64,000 bases of DNA from an uncultured Robinsoniella sp. (GCA_900540475.1 UQGG01000006.1:144349-208348); one strand, 5' to 3'; shown: positions 8,629 through 17,827, numbered from the stretch's first letter. Notes: a model not told the origin generated them from the letters alone. Made by a program: numbers and translations.

Positions 8629-9207
8629 ATGGGCAAACAAACCTGGAAGGCAGGAAATATGATATATCCGCTGCCGGCAGTCATGGTAAGCTGTGCCAGG
8701 GAGGGCGAAAAACCAAATATTATTACAGTGGCATGGACGGGTACGGTATGTACGAATCCTCCCATGGTTTATATATCGGTAAAACCGGAGCGGTATTCTT
8801 ACGATATCATCCGGGAAACGGGAGAATTTGTGATTAACCTCACTACCCGGAAACTGGCGAAAGCAACCGACTTCTGCGGTGTCCGCTCCGGCCGGGACGT
8901 AGATAAGTTTCAGGAAATGCATCTGACGCCTGAGGCAGCAGAGCAGGTCAAAGTCCCTATGATCGGGGAGTGTCCGGTGAATATTGAATGCCGGGTAAAA
9001 GAAATTAATAAACTGGGGTCACATCACATGTTTCTTGCGGATGTACTTGCGGTACACGTAGATGAGGCTTATATGAATGAAAACGGTAAATTTGAACTGA
9101 ATAAAACCGGTTTGCTGGCGTATTCCCATGGAGAGTATCTGGGACTGGGTGAGCATTTGGGGACATTTGGCTATTCCGTAAAGAAGAAAAAGAAGAAACG
9201 CAGATAA
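8629..9207 (+). CDS. Flavin reductase family protein
   Basis: 192-residue FMN-binding split-barrel protein of the flavin-reductase-like family. Typical features are the opening PLPAVMVSCAREGEKPNIIT, the stretch PPMVYISVKPERYSYDII, and GEFVINLTT. Members bind FMN and reduce flavins or act as flavoproteins; the partner is unknown. GGGAGGAAATGCT precedes the ATG. The C-terminus ends in an unusual run of lysines and arginines (KKKKKKRR), which may contact nucleic acid or membrane. It lies 42 bp after the pyrophosphatase gene and ends at a strong terminator. Confidence 0.88.
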   Translation: MGKQTWKAGNMIYPLPAVMVSCAREGEKPNIITVAWTGTVCTNPPMVYISVKPERYSYDIIRETGEFVINLTTRKLAKATDFCGVRSGRDVDKFQEMHLTPEAAEQVKVPMIGECPVNIECRVKEINKLGSHHMFLADVLAVHVDEAYMNENGKFELNKTGLLAYSHGEYLGLGEHLGTFGYSVKKKKKKRR

Positions 9208-9246
9208 CAATGTTATAAAATATAGGAAAAACTACAGATTTAAAGT

Positions 9247-9286
9247 AAGGGCAATAACTGGCTTAATGGTTATTGCCCTTATTTTG
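9247..9286 (+). terminator. Rho-independent terminator
   Basis: AAGGGCAATAAC (9247-9258) pairs with GTTATTGCCCTT (9269-9280), followed by ATTTTG. It closes the pyrophosphatase-flavin reductase unit. Confidence 0.85.
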
Positions 9287-9335
9287 CGTAAAAATTCTGT
9301 TCAAGATAATCCACATAAGAGTCCTGCATTGTGCA

Positions 9336-9364
9336 TTTTCATCTGCCTATCCATCGGCTATAAT
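9336..9364 (+). promoter_or_regulatory. Probable promoter of the second sugar transporter operon
   Basis: A perfect TATAAT (9359-9364) lies 36 nt before the ATG at 9400. The -35 at 17-nt spacing is poor (TTTTCA), which suggests activator dependence. Confidence 0.5.
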
Positions 9365-9399
9365 GAACTCAACAATTCAAGTTAAAGGAGGAAACAAAT

Positions 9400-10824
9400 A
9401 TGAAAAAGCGTACAATGCAGTTATTAGCAGGTGGCATGTGTCTGACATTAGCAATTGGCTCCCTGGCGGGATGTGGAAACCAGGGCACAAAAGATACGGC
9501 AGATACAACTGCTAAGACAGACGGGGCACAGACGGAAGCCGCGAAGACAGAGGGAGGCAAGTCCGAAGAATCCAAGTCAGAAGAATCCAAGGCCGAGACA
9601 GCCGCAGCAGATAGCGACGAGGGAAGCAAAGAGAACGTGACATTGAATTTTGCGGCGTCACAAAACTGGATTGAAGATGTGGATAAGGAACTGGCGAAAG
9701 AATTTGAGGAAAAAACAGGGATTGCAATTAATTTCCAGCTAAGCCCGGATGACCAGTATCAGACAATTGTAAAATCAAAGCTGAACACAGGTGAGGGACC
9801 GGATATCTTCATGTCTTATTCCGGAACAAAATTAAAAGACTTTAACCCGGAAAAAAATATGGTTGACCTGTCGGGCGAAACCTGGGTCAGTGAGTTGGAA
9901 CAATGGGCAATAGACGGATGCTCTTACAAAGGAAAGCTCTATGCACAGAATACGGCAGGGGTGGATGATACTAACGGGGTTCTGTATAAGCCGGCTGTAT
10001 TTGAAGAGCTTGGGATCAAGGTACCCACCAACTATGCGGAGTTTAAGGAAGCCTGTGATAAATTGCAGGCAGGCGGCATCACACCGGTCTATGAGTTTGT
10101 AAAAGACCTGTGGCACACACATTACTGGATGGAAGGCGCAAGTGCCCTGGCAGCAGCGAACCACCCCGGGCTTTATGACGATCTGAATACAAATAAAATC
10201 GGATTTGCAGATGTTCCAGAATTCGTTACTGCACTGACACAGCTTAAGGAAATGGCTGACAGCGGATATTTTGGTGAGAACCACATGTCCAATATCTATG
10301 ACAATTCTTATGATGCTATCGCAAGCGGCAAATATGGAATGATCATTATTCACGGATCTTATCCAAATGAAATGGTAAATAATATTGACGGGGTAAACCC
10401 GGAGGATTACAGCATGTTCCCAAGCCCTCTGGCAGATAATCAGTACGCGACCCTGACAGCAGGCGGAACGACGAAATGCATCAGCGCAGGAAGCAAACAC
10501 ATTGAAGAAGCAAAACAATATTTTAATTTTCTTGCAGAGAAACAGAATCTGGAAAAACTCTATAAAGAAAAAACCGTTTACGTTTCCTCCTCCGTAAAAG
10601 GCATCGAGGCAAGCCCTACAAAGGCATATAAAGACCTGATGAATATTGTGGGAGACAAACAGCTTCAGGGTGCAGAAGCAAGTGTATACTTCTATGACGG
10701 CGGCAAGATCAGCGAGCTCTGCCAGGAAATGTTCACCGGTTCACTGACGCCGGAACAGGTATTGGAAGAATATGATAGTACCAGAAGAGCGCTTGCAAAA
10801 GATTCCGGACAGGAAGGATTCTAA
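9400..10824 (+). CDS. Extracellular sugar-binding lipoprotein (ABC transporter)
   Basis: 474-residue family 1 extracellular solute-binding protein. The signal peptide ends in the lipobox LAGC with Cys25 as lipidation site. A low-complexity linker rich in Thr, Ala, Glu, Lys and Ser (residues ~27-80) contains a SEESK repeat and probably spaces the binding domain from the membrane. The fold typical of MalE-like proteins follows. AAAGGAGG precedes the ATG. It starts an operon with two permeases and a Gfo/Idh/MocA oxidoreductase. The hairpin at 10851-10867 just after it may stabilise this part of the mRNA so that the binding protein is made in excess. Confidence 0.93.
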   Translation: MKKRTMQLLAGGMCLTLAIGSLAGCGNQGTKDTADTTAKTDGAQTEAAKTEGGKSEESKSEESKAETAAADSDEGSKENVTLNFAASQNWIEDVDKELAKEFEEKTGIAINFQLSPDDQYQTIVKSKLNTGEGPDIFMSYSGTKLKDFNPEKNMVDLSGETWVSELEQWAIDGCSYKGKLYAQNTAGVDDTNGVLYKPAVFEELGIKVPTNYAEFKEACDKLQAGGITPVYEFVKDLWHTHYWMEGASALAAANHPGLYDDLNTNKIGFADVPEFVTALTQLKEMADSGYFGENHMSNIYDNSYDAIASGKYGMIIIHGSYPNEMVNNIDGVNPEDYSMFPSPLADNQYATLTAGGTTKCISAGSKHIEEAKQYFNFLAEKQNLEKLYKEKTVYVSSSVKGIEASPTKAYKDLMNIVGDKQLQGAEASVYFYDGGKISELCQEMFTGSLTPEQVLEEYDSTRRALAKDSGQEGF

Positions 10825-10850
10825 TAAGAAACATATCACGGTTATCCAGC

Positions 10851-10867
10851 CGGTGTCTTGTACACCG
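10851..10867. repeat. CGGTGT-ACACCG hairpin, copy 2
   Basis: CGGTGTCTTGTACACCG, with the stem extended by CAGC/GCTG to 10 bp. It lies between the binding-protein gene and the first permease gene and has no T-run. It differs from the copy at 5349-5365 at a single loop base. Confidence 0.65.
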
Positions 10868-10905
10868 GCTGTGGAAAACCGGAGTGCAGAAAGAAGGGAA
10901 GCTTA

Positions 10906-11772
10906 ATGAATCATAAAAAAATATACCCGTCCTATTTTATTCTGCTTCCTTTGGTGTTATATCTGGTATTTTTTATCGTGCCAAGCGCCATGGGGCTGGC
11001 TCTGTCATTTACAGACTGGAATGCAATGAATGACGAGATCCATTTTGTAGGACTGTCACATTTTAAAGAAATATTTACGAATCAGAGATACCTGCTGGTT
11101 ATCTTTACCACGATTGTTTTTGCGCTGGTCACCACCATCTTTAAGAATGCAATCGGGCTGGGAATGGCAATGGCACTGAATAAAGGATTTAAAACAAGAA
11201 ATTTTCTAAGAACCATCTTCTTTTTTCCGGTTATGCTCTCTCCACTGATTATCGGTCTGGTGTTCAAATCCATTTTTAATCCGGAATATGGCGTAATCAA
11301 TGGGTTTTTAGGCATGATCAGTCTGGACTTTTTACAGAGAGACTGGCTGGGGGATGTGAACACTGCCCTGGGGGCGGTTATCTGTGTGGAGATCTGGCGC
11401 CTGGTAGGGCAGAATATGGTGATCTATATCGCGGGGCTGCAGGCGATTTCAGAAGATTATCTGGAAGCGGCTTCTATCGATGGGGCAAATGGGTTTCAGA
11501 AGTTAATCTATGTCATAATTCCCCAGCTGATGCCCTCTATTACCATTAATCTGGTGCTGAACCTCATAGCGGGACTTAAAGTGTTTGATCTGGTATTTGT
11601 ACTGACCAACGGAGGACCCGCCAGAAAGACAGAGGTCTTAAATACCGTGATCTATAAGGAATACAGCTCCGGAAGATATGGCTTCTCTACAGCCCTGGGC
11701 TTCATACTCTTTGTTTTTACCTGTATCGTCGCATTTTCTGTCTTAAAGGGCATGACAAAGGAGGAGGACTGA
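10906..11772 (+). CDS. Sugar ABC transporter permease, MalF type
   Basis: 288-residue CUT1 permease with about six membrane segments and the EAA loop EAASIDGANGFQKLIYVII. The start at 10906 (MNHKKIYPSYFILL) is preferred because AAGGGAAGC precedes it; the frame is open 48 nt upstream without a comparable site, and that stretch overlaps the CGGTGT hairpin. It pairs with the permease that starts 1 bp after its stop codon. No ATPase is in the operon. Confidence 0.92.
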   Translation: MNHKKIYPSYFILLPLVLYLVFFIVPSAMGLALSFTDWNAMNDEIHFVGLSHFKEIFTNQRYLLVIFTTIVFALVTTIFKNAIGLGMAMALNKGFKTRNFLRTIFFFPVMLSPLIIGLVFKSIFNPEYGVINGFLGMISLDFLQRDWLGDVNTALGAVICVEIWRLVGQNMVIYIAGLQAISEDYLEAASIDGANGFQKLIYVIIPQLMPSITINLVLNLIAGLKVFDLVFVLTNGGPARKTEVLNTVIYKEYSSGRYGFSTALGFILFVFTCIVAFSVLKGMTKEED

Positions 11773-11773
11773 C

Positions 11774-12598
11774 ATGACAAGAAAAAACCAAATCGGGAGA
11801 ATTGTAAAATGCCTGATTCTCTGGAGTTTCTCCATTCTCGTATTTGTGCCGCTGATTATCATACTGCTGAATTCTTTTAAGGCACAGGGGGATGCGGTAA
11901 ACATGAGCTTTTCCCTGCCAAAGGAATGGATTTTCACCAATTATCAGGAGGTTGTCAGCCAGGTAGATGTGTTTGGGGCATTTCGAAACAGCCTTGTGGT
12001 CTCCGTCTGTACGGTGGTCATTGCAACCACCGGTGCTGCACTCTGTTCCTTTGTACTGTCCAGAAGAAGAACGAAGCTTCATCGATTTATGTATCTGTTC
12101 TTTCTGCTGGGACTGGTGGCACCTCTGAATATGGTACCCGCCATTCTGGTTTTGCAGAGGCTGGGACTGATGGATACCCTGGCGGGGCTGATCCTGCTGT
12201 ATTCGGCGCTGGTAACGCCCTTTACCATCTTTCTCTACTATGGATTTATCGGGTCGGTGCCAAAGGAGATTGATGAGGCTGCAATCATAGACGGATGCGG
12301 CTGCATGGGGCTGTTCTGGAAAGTCGTATTTCCGCTGTTAAAGCCGGTAACGGTAACGGTGATTATTTTAAACTTTATGAATGCATGGAATGACTTTATC
12401 ACGCCGTTCTATGTAATGAACAGTTCATCCAAGATGCCCCTCACCACAATGGTCTACAGTTTCTTCGGGCAATTCCAGAGGAGCTGGAATCTGGTCTGTG
12501 TCATCATGGTACTGATTCTCGTCCCGATCATCGTGGTATATGCTTTCGGGCAGAAATACATCATAGCCGGTATGACTGCCGGAGCAGTTAAGGGCTGA
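11774..12598 (+). CDS. Sugar ABC transporter permease, MalG type
   Basis: 274-residue CUT1 permease with the EAA motif DEAAIIDGCGCMGLFWKVVF and the usual C-terminus AGMTAGAVKG. AGGAGGAGG precedes the ATG, and the gene begins directly after the stop of the partner permease, which implies translational coupling. It is followed 99 bp later by the dehydrogenase gene. Confidence 0.92.
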   Translation: MTRKNQIGRIVKCLILWSFSILVFVPLIIILLNSFKAQGDAVNMSFSLPKEWIFTNYQEVVSQVDVFGAFRNSLVVSVCTVVIATTGAALCSFVLSRRRTKLHRFMYLFFLLGLVAPLNMVPAILVLQRLGLMDTLAGLILLYSALVTPFTIFLYYGFIGSVPKEIDEAAIIDGCGCMGLFWKVVFPLLKPVTVTVIILNFMNAWNDFITPFYVMNSSSKMPLTTMVYSFFGQFQRSWNLVCVIMVLILVPIIVVYAFGQKYIIAGMTAGAVKG

Positions 12599-12697
12599 GC
12601 CGGACTGGAGGAAAATGAAGAGAAAATAGTATTTGTTATTGAAGTTATGCAAAGTAGAAATAGATCAGGCTAAAAGCCGGAGAGGAATGAAACTGAT

Positions 12698-13939
12698 ATG
12701 AAACAGATAAAATTAGGATTAATTGGTGCCGGGGAGAGGGGAGCAAACTGCTATGCCCCCTATGCGCTGAAGTTTCCGTCAGAGGTACGGTTTGTCTGTG
12801 TGGCGGACCCCCTGGCTGACAGGCGCAATACATTTGGGGAAACCCATCGTATTGCAGAGGAGGACAGATATGAAGACTGGAGGGAAATGCTCGGGAAAGA
12901 ATATGGGCTGGACGGGATTATCATAGCAACCCAGGATCGGCAGCACTATGAGCCGGCTATGGCTGCCATTGCTGCGGGGCTGAATGTATTGCTGGAAAAA
13001 CCCATGGCGGAAACCGTGGAGAAAACCAGGGCGATCGTGGAGGCTGCTAAGGAAAAAGGCGTATTGCTGATGGTCTGCCATGTGCTGCGCCACACCCCCT
13101 TCTTCCAGTCCATAAAAGAGACTCTGGACAGCGGTGCCATTGGTGAAGTAAAGTCCATACACCACATTGAAAATATCGGATACTGGCATTTTGCCCACAG
13201 TTATGTCAGAGGAAACTGGCGCAATACAGAAGAGACCACCCCAATGATCGTGGCAAAGTGTTCTCATGATACGGATATCTTTAATTTCCTGCTGGGCGGA
13301 AAAAAATGCAAACGCATCTCTTCATTTGGTTCCTTATCCTATTTCACCAGGGAAAATATGCCGGAACATGCAGCAAAAAACTGCATGGACGGATGCCCCC
13401 ACAACAAAACCTGCCTTTATTCCGCTTACAATTATCTGGATGACAGGGAGATGAGGCAGAATTTCCGGGATATCGTAATGCGTACAGATGACAGGGAAGC
13501 GTTTCTCGCCCATTTAAAAGAATCTCCATACAGCAGGTGTGTCTACCAGTGTGATAACGATGCGGTAGACCATCAGGTGGTCAGTATGGTCTATGAAGAT
13601 GGGGTGACGGTATCCTGGCAGGCATCGGCGTTTACCATGGATATCAAACGCCAGACAAAGATCATGGGAACCAAAGGAGAACTGGAGGGAAGCATCGATG
13701 AAGACCGGTATGAAGTCAGGGATTTTGCCACAGGAAATGTGACATCCGTTAAAATACATACCCCAAAGACCCTGCATTCCGGCGGGGATGAATGCATTAT
13801 GCGCAATTTTACCCAGGCGCTGTTAAATCCCGATCAGGAAAGCAGGCGGTTTGGCGCAGAACTTTCGCTGCAGGGGCATGCAATGGCTTATGCGACAGAA
13901 TATTCCAGAAAGAATGACGGGGAAGTTGTAGTGTTATAA
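12698..13939 (+). CDS. Gfo/Idh/MocA family oxidoreductase with a cysteine-rich insert
   Basis: 413-residue NAD(P)-dependent dehydrogenase-like protein. The Rossmann nucleotide-binding start is LGLIGAGERGANCY, and the conserved LEKPMAETVEKT segment contains the catalytic-region EKP motif; a C-terminal alpha/beta domain follows. Such enzymes oxidise or isomerise sugars, inositols or their acids. An insert near residues 225-245 carries CMDGCPHNKTC and a further CVYQC near 280, a Cys cluster that most family members lack and which might bind metal or form disulfides. Its place after a sugar transporter suggests it acts on the imported sugar; the substrate is unknown. Confidence 0.88.
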   Translation: MKQIKLGLIGAGERGANCYAPYALKFPSEVRFVCVADPLADRRNTFGETHRIAEEDRYEDWREMLGKEYGLDGIIIATQDRQHYEPAMAAIAAGLNVLLEKPMAETVEKTRAIVEAAKEKGVLLMVCHVLRHTPFFQSIKETLDSGAIGEVKSIHHIENIGYWHFAHSYVRGNWRNTEETTPMIVAKCSHDTDIFNFLLGGKKCKRISSFGSLSYFTRENMPEHAAKNCMDGCPHNKTCLYSAYNYLDDREMRQNFRDIVMRTDDREAFLAHLKESPYSRCVYQCDNDAVDHQVVSMVYEDGVTVSWQASAFTMDIKRQTKIMGTKGELEGSIDEDRYEVRDFATGNVTSVKIHTPKTLHSGGDECIMRNFTQALLNPDQESRRFGAELSLQGHAMAYATEYSRKNDGEVVVL

Positions 13940-14101
13940 AATTCAACCCTGGCTATGCGCCCTTCTATTAGGATTACATTCCTGCAAAGCGTGCCGAACA
14001 GCTGCCAAAAGGATTTTAAAACATGTTTTGTAAATGTGACACACTGTTGTCCCATTACCTGTGATATGATATTGTGAACTAAAGAAAGGAGTTATTTTAT
14101 A

Positions 14102-14413
14102 ATGTCTAAAGCAGTCTTTTATTGTTCTTTTAAGCTTAAAAAGGAAGCCTCTGTGCCGGATTTTTTACTGGCAGCAGAAAAATTAAATAATGAGTACATC
14201 TCAAAGCAGGAGGGGTATATCTCCTGGAAACAACTTAGAGATGATGAAACCTGGGTGGATATTATAACTTTTGAAACAATGGAAACCGTTAAGAAGTTTG
14301 AGTCTGATTCTGGTAATGCAGGTGAATTAGCTAAGCAGTTTTATTCATACATTAACTGTAATAGTTGTAAAGTGAATTATTATTCAATTGAAAGAAGTTA
14401 TGGAAAATCATAA
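14102..14413 (+). CDS. Small antibiotic-biosynthesis-monooxygenase-like protein
   Basis: 103 residues with the look of a dimeric alpha/beta-barrel (ABM/ferredoxin-like) protein: a beta-strand start (AVFYCSFKLK), a helix, the EGYISWKQLRDDETWVDIIT region, and a closing strand. Members range from heme-degrading to quinone-modifying enzymes, so a specific role cannot be given. AAAGGAG precedes the ATG. It is a single gene bounded by its own putative promoter (TTGTCC near 14046, 17-nt spacer, TATTGT) and a strong terminator. Confidence 0.7.
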   Translation: MSKAVFYCSFKLKKEASVPDFLLAAEKLNNEYISKQEGYISWKQLRDDETWVDIITFETMETVKKFESDSGNAGELAKQFYSYINCNSCKVNYYSIERSYGKS

Positions 14414-14456
14414 TATGATATGATGATTAGCTGCCTTGCAGGACGCAAAGCAGTCT

Positions 14457-14490
14457 GAGGGAACCGCCTAAATTGCGGCTCCCTCTTTTA
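14457..14490 (+). terminator. Rho-independent terminator
   Basis: GAGGGAACCGC pairs with GCGGCTCCCTC (one mismatch), followed by TTTTA. It ends the 14102-14413 transcript. Confidence 0.8.
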
Positions 14491-14507
14491 ATGGTTCAGA
14501 TTATTTA

Positions 14508-15722
14508 TCAGCTTTCATCTAATTCTTCTTTTGGCGGCAGCATACTGGCGCGGGTGACAGCGCTGCTGCCAAATTTCAGGCGGATGGAATCCAGAGCCTG
14601 ATCCAATTTCTTCTGTTTTGCGTTATCAGAAGCGGGCAAATCAAAGAGACTGAGCTGTACCGGTGTATCGTCAGACACAAGTTTTGAGCAGCGTATGCCC
14701 AGAAGCCGTATGGGCGTCTGATCCCACAGGGCATCAAACAGCTGGCAGGAAGCGCGGTAGACAGCCTTTTCCGTATTGGACGGAGTCAGCAGCTGCATCT
14801 GGTGGGAAGATACGGTGAAGGTACTGTATTTGATTTCAACGCAGACATTTCCGGCAAGCTGTCCTGCTTTTCGCAGGCGCCCGGACACACTTGCAGCCAG
14901 CTTCAGCAAAACAGCTTTTGCATCCCTGGCGGTGGTGACGTCAGCAGCCAGCGTGGTGGAATTCCCGATGCCCTTTGCCTTTTCCGGAGTAGAGACCAGA
15001 GGCGTGGTATCAATGCCGTTTGCGTACTCCCAGAGCATTTTTCCATGGCTTTTTAAATGAGGTGTCAGAAGGCACGGATCGGTTAATGCCAGATCTCCAA
15101 TTGTGTAAATGCCCAGTTTCTGAAGGGTTGTTACAGAAGCTTTTCCCGCCATATATAGTTCGGCAACGGTCAGGGGCCACATCTTGGTCTGTATCTCAGT
15201 GGGGAAAAGCGTATGAACCTTTCCGGGTTTTTCAAAGTCTGAAGCCATTTTAGCCAGAAGCTTATTGGAGGAAATTCCAATATTAACCGTGAAGCCAAAC
15301 TTATCATAGATTGTGTCTTTGATTTGAGTTGCTGCGCTTACCGGAGAATCATAGAGATGAGAGATACCGGTATAATCGACATAACACTCATCCACACTCA
15401 CCTGTTCGATGTCCGGTGTGAGCTGCTTTAAAAAATCCATCAGACGGTGGCTGTATTCAGAATAAAGACGGTGGTTTGGCGGCTGAATGAGGAGATTTGG
15501 ACATTTTTTAAGTGCTGAGGCTATAGGCTCGCCGGTATGGATATGGTAAGCCTTTGCCGGAATGGACTTTGCAAGTACAACGCCATGGCGGCTTGAACGG
15601 TCGCCGCCTATGATAGAAGGGATTAACCGAAGGTCAATGCCCTCCGGATCCTTTAAATTTTCCACAGAAGTCCAGCTTAAATACGCGGAATTAACGTCTA
15701 TATGAAAGATAATGCGGTTCAT
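14508..15722 (-). CDS. dinB: DNA polymerase IV (Y-family translesion polymerase)
   Basis: 404-residue UmuC/DinB polymerase that copies damaged DNA. The catalytic carboxylates are visible in FHIDVNSAYLSW at the N-terminus and SVDECYVDY near residue 110; thumb and little-finger domains follow. The C-terminus keeps the family segment PIRLLGIRCSKLV. The length is typical of full DinB. A GAAC-N4-GTTC LexA box lies 62 nt upstream of the start, so SOS induction is likely. It is transcribed away from its neighbours and appears monocistronic. Confidence 0.93.
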   Translation of the reverse strand: MNRIIFHIDVNSAYLSWTSVENLKDPEGIDLRLIPSIIGGDRSSRHGVVLAKSIPAKAYHIHTGEPIASALKKCPNLLIQPPNHRLYSEYSHRLMDFLKQLTPDIEQVSVDECYVDYTGISHLYDSPVSAATQIKDTIYDKFGFTVNIGISSNKLLAKMASDFEKPGKVHTLFPTEIQTKMWPLTVAELYMAGKASVTTLQKLGIYTIGDLALTDPCLLTPHLKSHGKMLWEYANGIDTTPLVSTPEKAKGIGNSTTLAADVTTARDAKAVLLKLAASVSGRLRKAGQLAGNVCVEIKYSTFTVSSHQMQLLTPSNTEKAVYRASCQLFDALWDQTPIRLLGIRCSKLVSDDTPVQLSLFDLPASDNAKQKKLDQALDSIRLKFGSSAVTRASMLPPKEELDES

Positions 15723-15783
15723 ATGCTCACGGCCTTTCTATTTCAATATAATAGAGACAGGTTATCTATATCATATTATACAA

Positions 15784-15795
15784 GAACGTCCGTTC
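15784..15795 (-). promoter_or_regulatory. LexA (SOS) box upstream of dinB
   Basis: GAACGTCCGTTC matches the Gram-positive LexA core GAAC-N4-GTTC exactly. It sits in the dinB promoter region, next to a TATAAT/TATGAT-like -10 on the minus strand. Confidence 0.7.
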
Positions 15796-15846
15796 CTTCG
15801 CAAGGGAAGATTGTGCAGATGGAGGGAATGAATTTTAAATCACGCT

Positions 15847-16905
15847 CTAGCGTCTGCTATATTTTTCATAAAACTCCTGATACCACAGACAGGCATCCAC
15901 CGGAGTATTTGGCGGGATATGGTTGCCGACTGCAAGGAAATAACCCGGGCAGTCACGTCCAAGAGCGATGCAGCGTTTTACTTCATTTTCAATGTATTCC
16001 TTATCGTTATATAAGAGTGCATGGGTATCCGCATTGCCCACAATCACATGGCTTTTGCCGTATTTTTCACAGATATAGGACATATCGGTACAGGGCTCCA
16101 TTACAAATCCATGAATGCCAAGGTCTGCAATGTCATCTATAAACTGTGTGAAATTACCGTCGGAGGTAAAGAGAACTTTTTTGCCGCTGTCCAGCAGCGG
16201 TGCCAGCAGTTTTTTGTGGTTTGGAAATATATAAGTCCGGTAAAAATCTGGGGATAAAAAGGCACCGGAACCCCAGACAATGTCATCGTGGACCATGATT
16301 ACATCGGATTTGCATTTTGCAAGAGCCTCGAAATACTGCAGGTTCCAGGTTACATAGCGGTTTATAAATGCTCCAAATTCGTGGGAGTCCACCCCGGCTG
16401 CCAGCAGCAGCATATCCCATCCTAATATTTCAATGATTCCGGACATACAGGTGGTGTACATACCGGTCATATTTACCGTATCGGGATGTTCCAGGCACAT
16501 TTTATCATAGTCATCCTGAAAGCCCTGAAGCAGATCCTGGCTGTTGCGTCTGCCGTAGACCTGGTCAAAATCAAAGTCAAATACATCCTCCGGTTCTTCA
16601 ATAAAATTCTTTACTTCATTGGAATAATCCACAGCATCTGCCTGATAGGAGGCATGACCCATTTTTGTCTTCTGCTCTCCGAATATTGCACCATAGGGGA
16701 ATATATTCCAGAAGAGCCCGTAATCCCATGCTTTTATGAATTCCCGGGATGCATTTGTCTGTTCACTGACCGTGCTTTTTGAAGATACCGGAATACCTGT
16801 AACTTTTTGTACCAGATCCCAGTGAAAGTGGGCGGAATATTCCGTTCGGGGAATCTTGTCAGGCATTTCCAGATTGAGTGCGCTTAAACCATTTTGTAGT
16901 GACAT
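15847..16905 (-). CDS. Uroporphyrinogen decarboxylase (URO-D) family protein
   Basis: 352-residue TIM-barrel protein of the URO-D superfamily. Characteristic stretches are the MVHDDIVWGSGAFLSPDFYRTYI region, the glycine-rich VLFTSDGNFTQFIDDIADLG region, and the C-terminal ALGRDCPGYFLAVGNHIPPN. Heme genes are absent here, and many gut Firmicutes carry such paralogues near AraC or methyltransferase genes, so a role in methyl transfer or sugar-related chemistry is more likely than heme synthesis; this is inference. AAAGGAAAC precedes the ATG. It is divergent from an AraC regulator 65 bp away, which probably controls it. Confidence 0.8.
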   Translation of the reverse strand: MSLQNGLSALNLEMPDKIPRTEYSAHFHWDLVQKVTGIPVSSKSTVSEQTNASREFIKAWDYGLFWNIFPYGAIFGEQKTKMGHASYQADAVDYSNEVKNFIEEPEDVFDFDFDQVYGRRNSQDLLQGFQDDYDKMCLEHPDTVNMTGMYTTCMSGIIEILGWDMLLLAAGVDSHEFGAFINRYVTWNLQYFEALAKCKSDVIMVHDDIVWGSGAFLSPDFYRTYIFPNHKKLLAPLLDSGKKVLFTSDGNFTQFIDDIADLGIHGFVMEPCTDMSYICEKYGKSHVIVGNADTHALLYNDKEYIENEVKRCIALGRDCPGYFLAVGNHIPPNTPVDACLWYQEFYEKYSRR

Positions 16906-16969
16906 ATGGCAGTTTCCTTTCTTTTTTTAAGATTATATGTTAAGATCATTATATAAAAAGGTACGTGGA

Positions 16970-17827
16970 ATGTACATGAAGATAACAGGAAGAAAGATGG
17001 ATGTTTTTGCGATGGAAGATAAAAAGTATCGAATGATAGATGAAGAATTCAATGGACTTCAGATTAAAATTCTGGAACACGGTTTGCTGTATGGGGATAC
17101 AAAGTGGAATTACAGGGATGTGGTATCTCCTTTTAACCGGCTGTATTTTCTGATAAAGGGAGAAGGGTATATAGAAAATGAGGAATTTCATCATAATTTA
17201 ATTCCCGGGAATGTATATTTGATTCCGGCAGGGACAAAGTATAATTATATAGGAAAGAGTGCGTTTGTAAAATTATATTTTCATTTTGAACTGCAGCGGC
17301 TTCCGGGAATTGATGTATTTCAAAATCTCTGCAGGGCAATGTCCATGCCCATAGCCGCCGGGCAGACTGAAAAACTGATTTCTTATTTAGAGGGCGGAAC
17401 CCTGGGAGACCAGATGTTTTTTAAAGGAGCATTGAATGAGATTCTGGGGAACTTCTATTTAAAAATGAAAGATGAGGGCGTTGTGCAGATGGATTTAAGC
17501 GGGTATTACAGACAAAAAGAAAGTCTGTATTATATAGAAAAGAATCTGTCTGCACAGCTTAAGATCGAAAGTATGGCGAAAGAAATGCATGTGTCCTATT
17601 ATTCACTGTCCAGGAATTTCAAGCGGGACACGGGAATCGGCATTAAAGAATACCTGGAAGAAATGCTGCTAAAGAAAGCAAAACACCTGTTACTGACCAC
17701 CGATCTTCAGCTTCAGGAGATTGCAAATGAGCTTCAGTTTTGTGATCCGTTTTACTTCTCCAGGTTTTTTCGTAAATATGAGAAGGTATCTCCAAGGGAG
17801 TACCGGAAAAAGAGATTGAATGGATAG
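16970..17827 (+). CDS. AraC-family transcriptional regulator with cupin-like N-terminus
   Basis: About 285 residues. An N-terminal cupin-like ligand-binding half includes SPFNRLYFLIKGEGYIENEE and LIPGNVYLIPAG. The C-terminal AraC double helix-turn-helix follows (MAKEMHVSYYSLSRNFKRD and LQEIANELQFCDPFYFSRFF). The frame is open to 16937, but ATG at 16970 or 16976 is the likely start; neither has a strong ribosome-binding site. It is divergent from the URO-D family gene, a classic arrangement of regulator and target. Confidence 0.85.
   Translation: MYMKITGRKMDVFAMEDKKYRMIDEEFNGLQIKILEHGLLYGDTKWNYRDVVSPFNRLYFLIKGEGYIENEEFHHNLIPGNVYLIPAGTKYNYIGKSAFVKLYFHFELQRLPGIDVFQNLCRAMSMPIAAGQTEKLISYLEGGTLGDQMFFKGALNEILGNFYLKMKDEGVVQMDLSGYYRQKESLYYIEKNLSAQLKIESMAKEMHVSYYSLSRNFKRDTGIGIKEYLEEMLLKKAKHLLLTTDLQLQEIANELQFCDPFYFSRFFRKYEKVSPREYRKKRLNG

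Noticed and set aside
9832..10518. 228-codon open frame on the minus strand.
   Set aside because: It is antisense to the clear binding-protein gene at 9400-10824; its Cys/Phe/Ile-rich composition is typical of a shadow frame.
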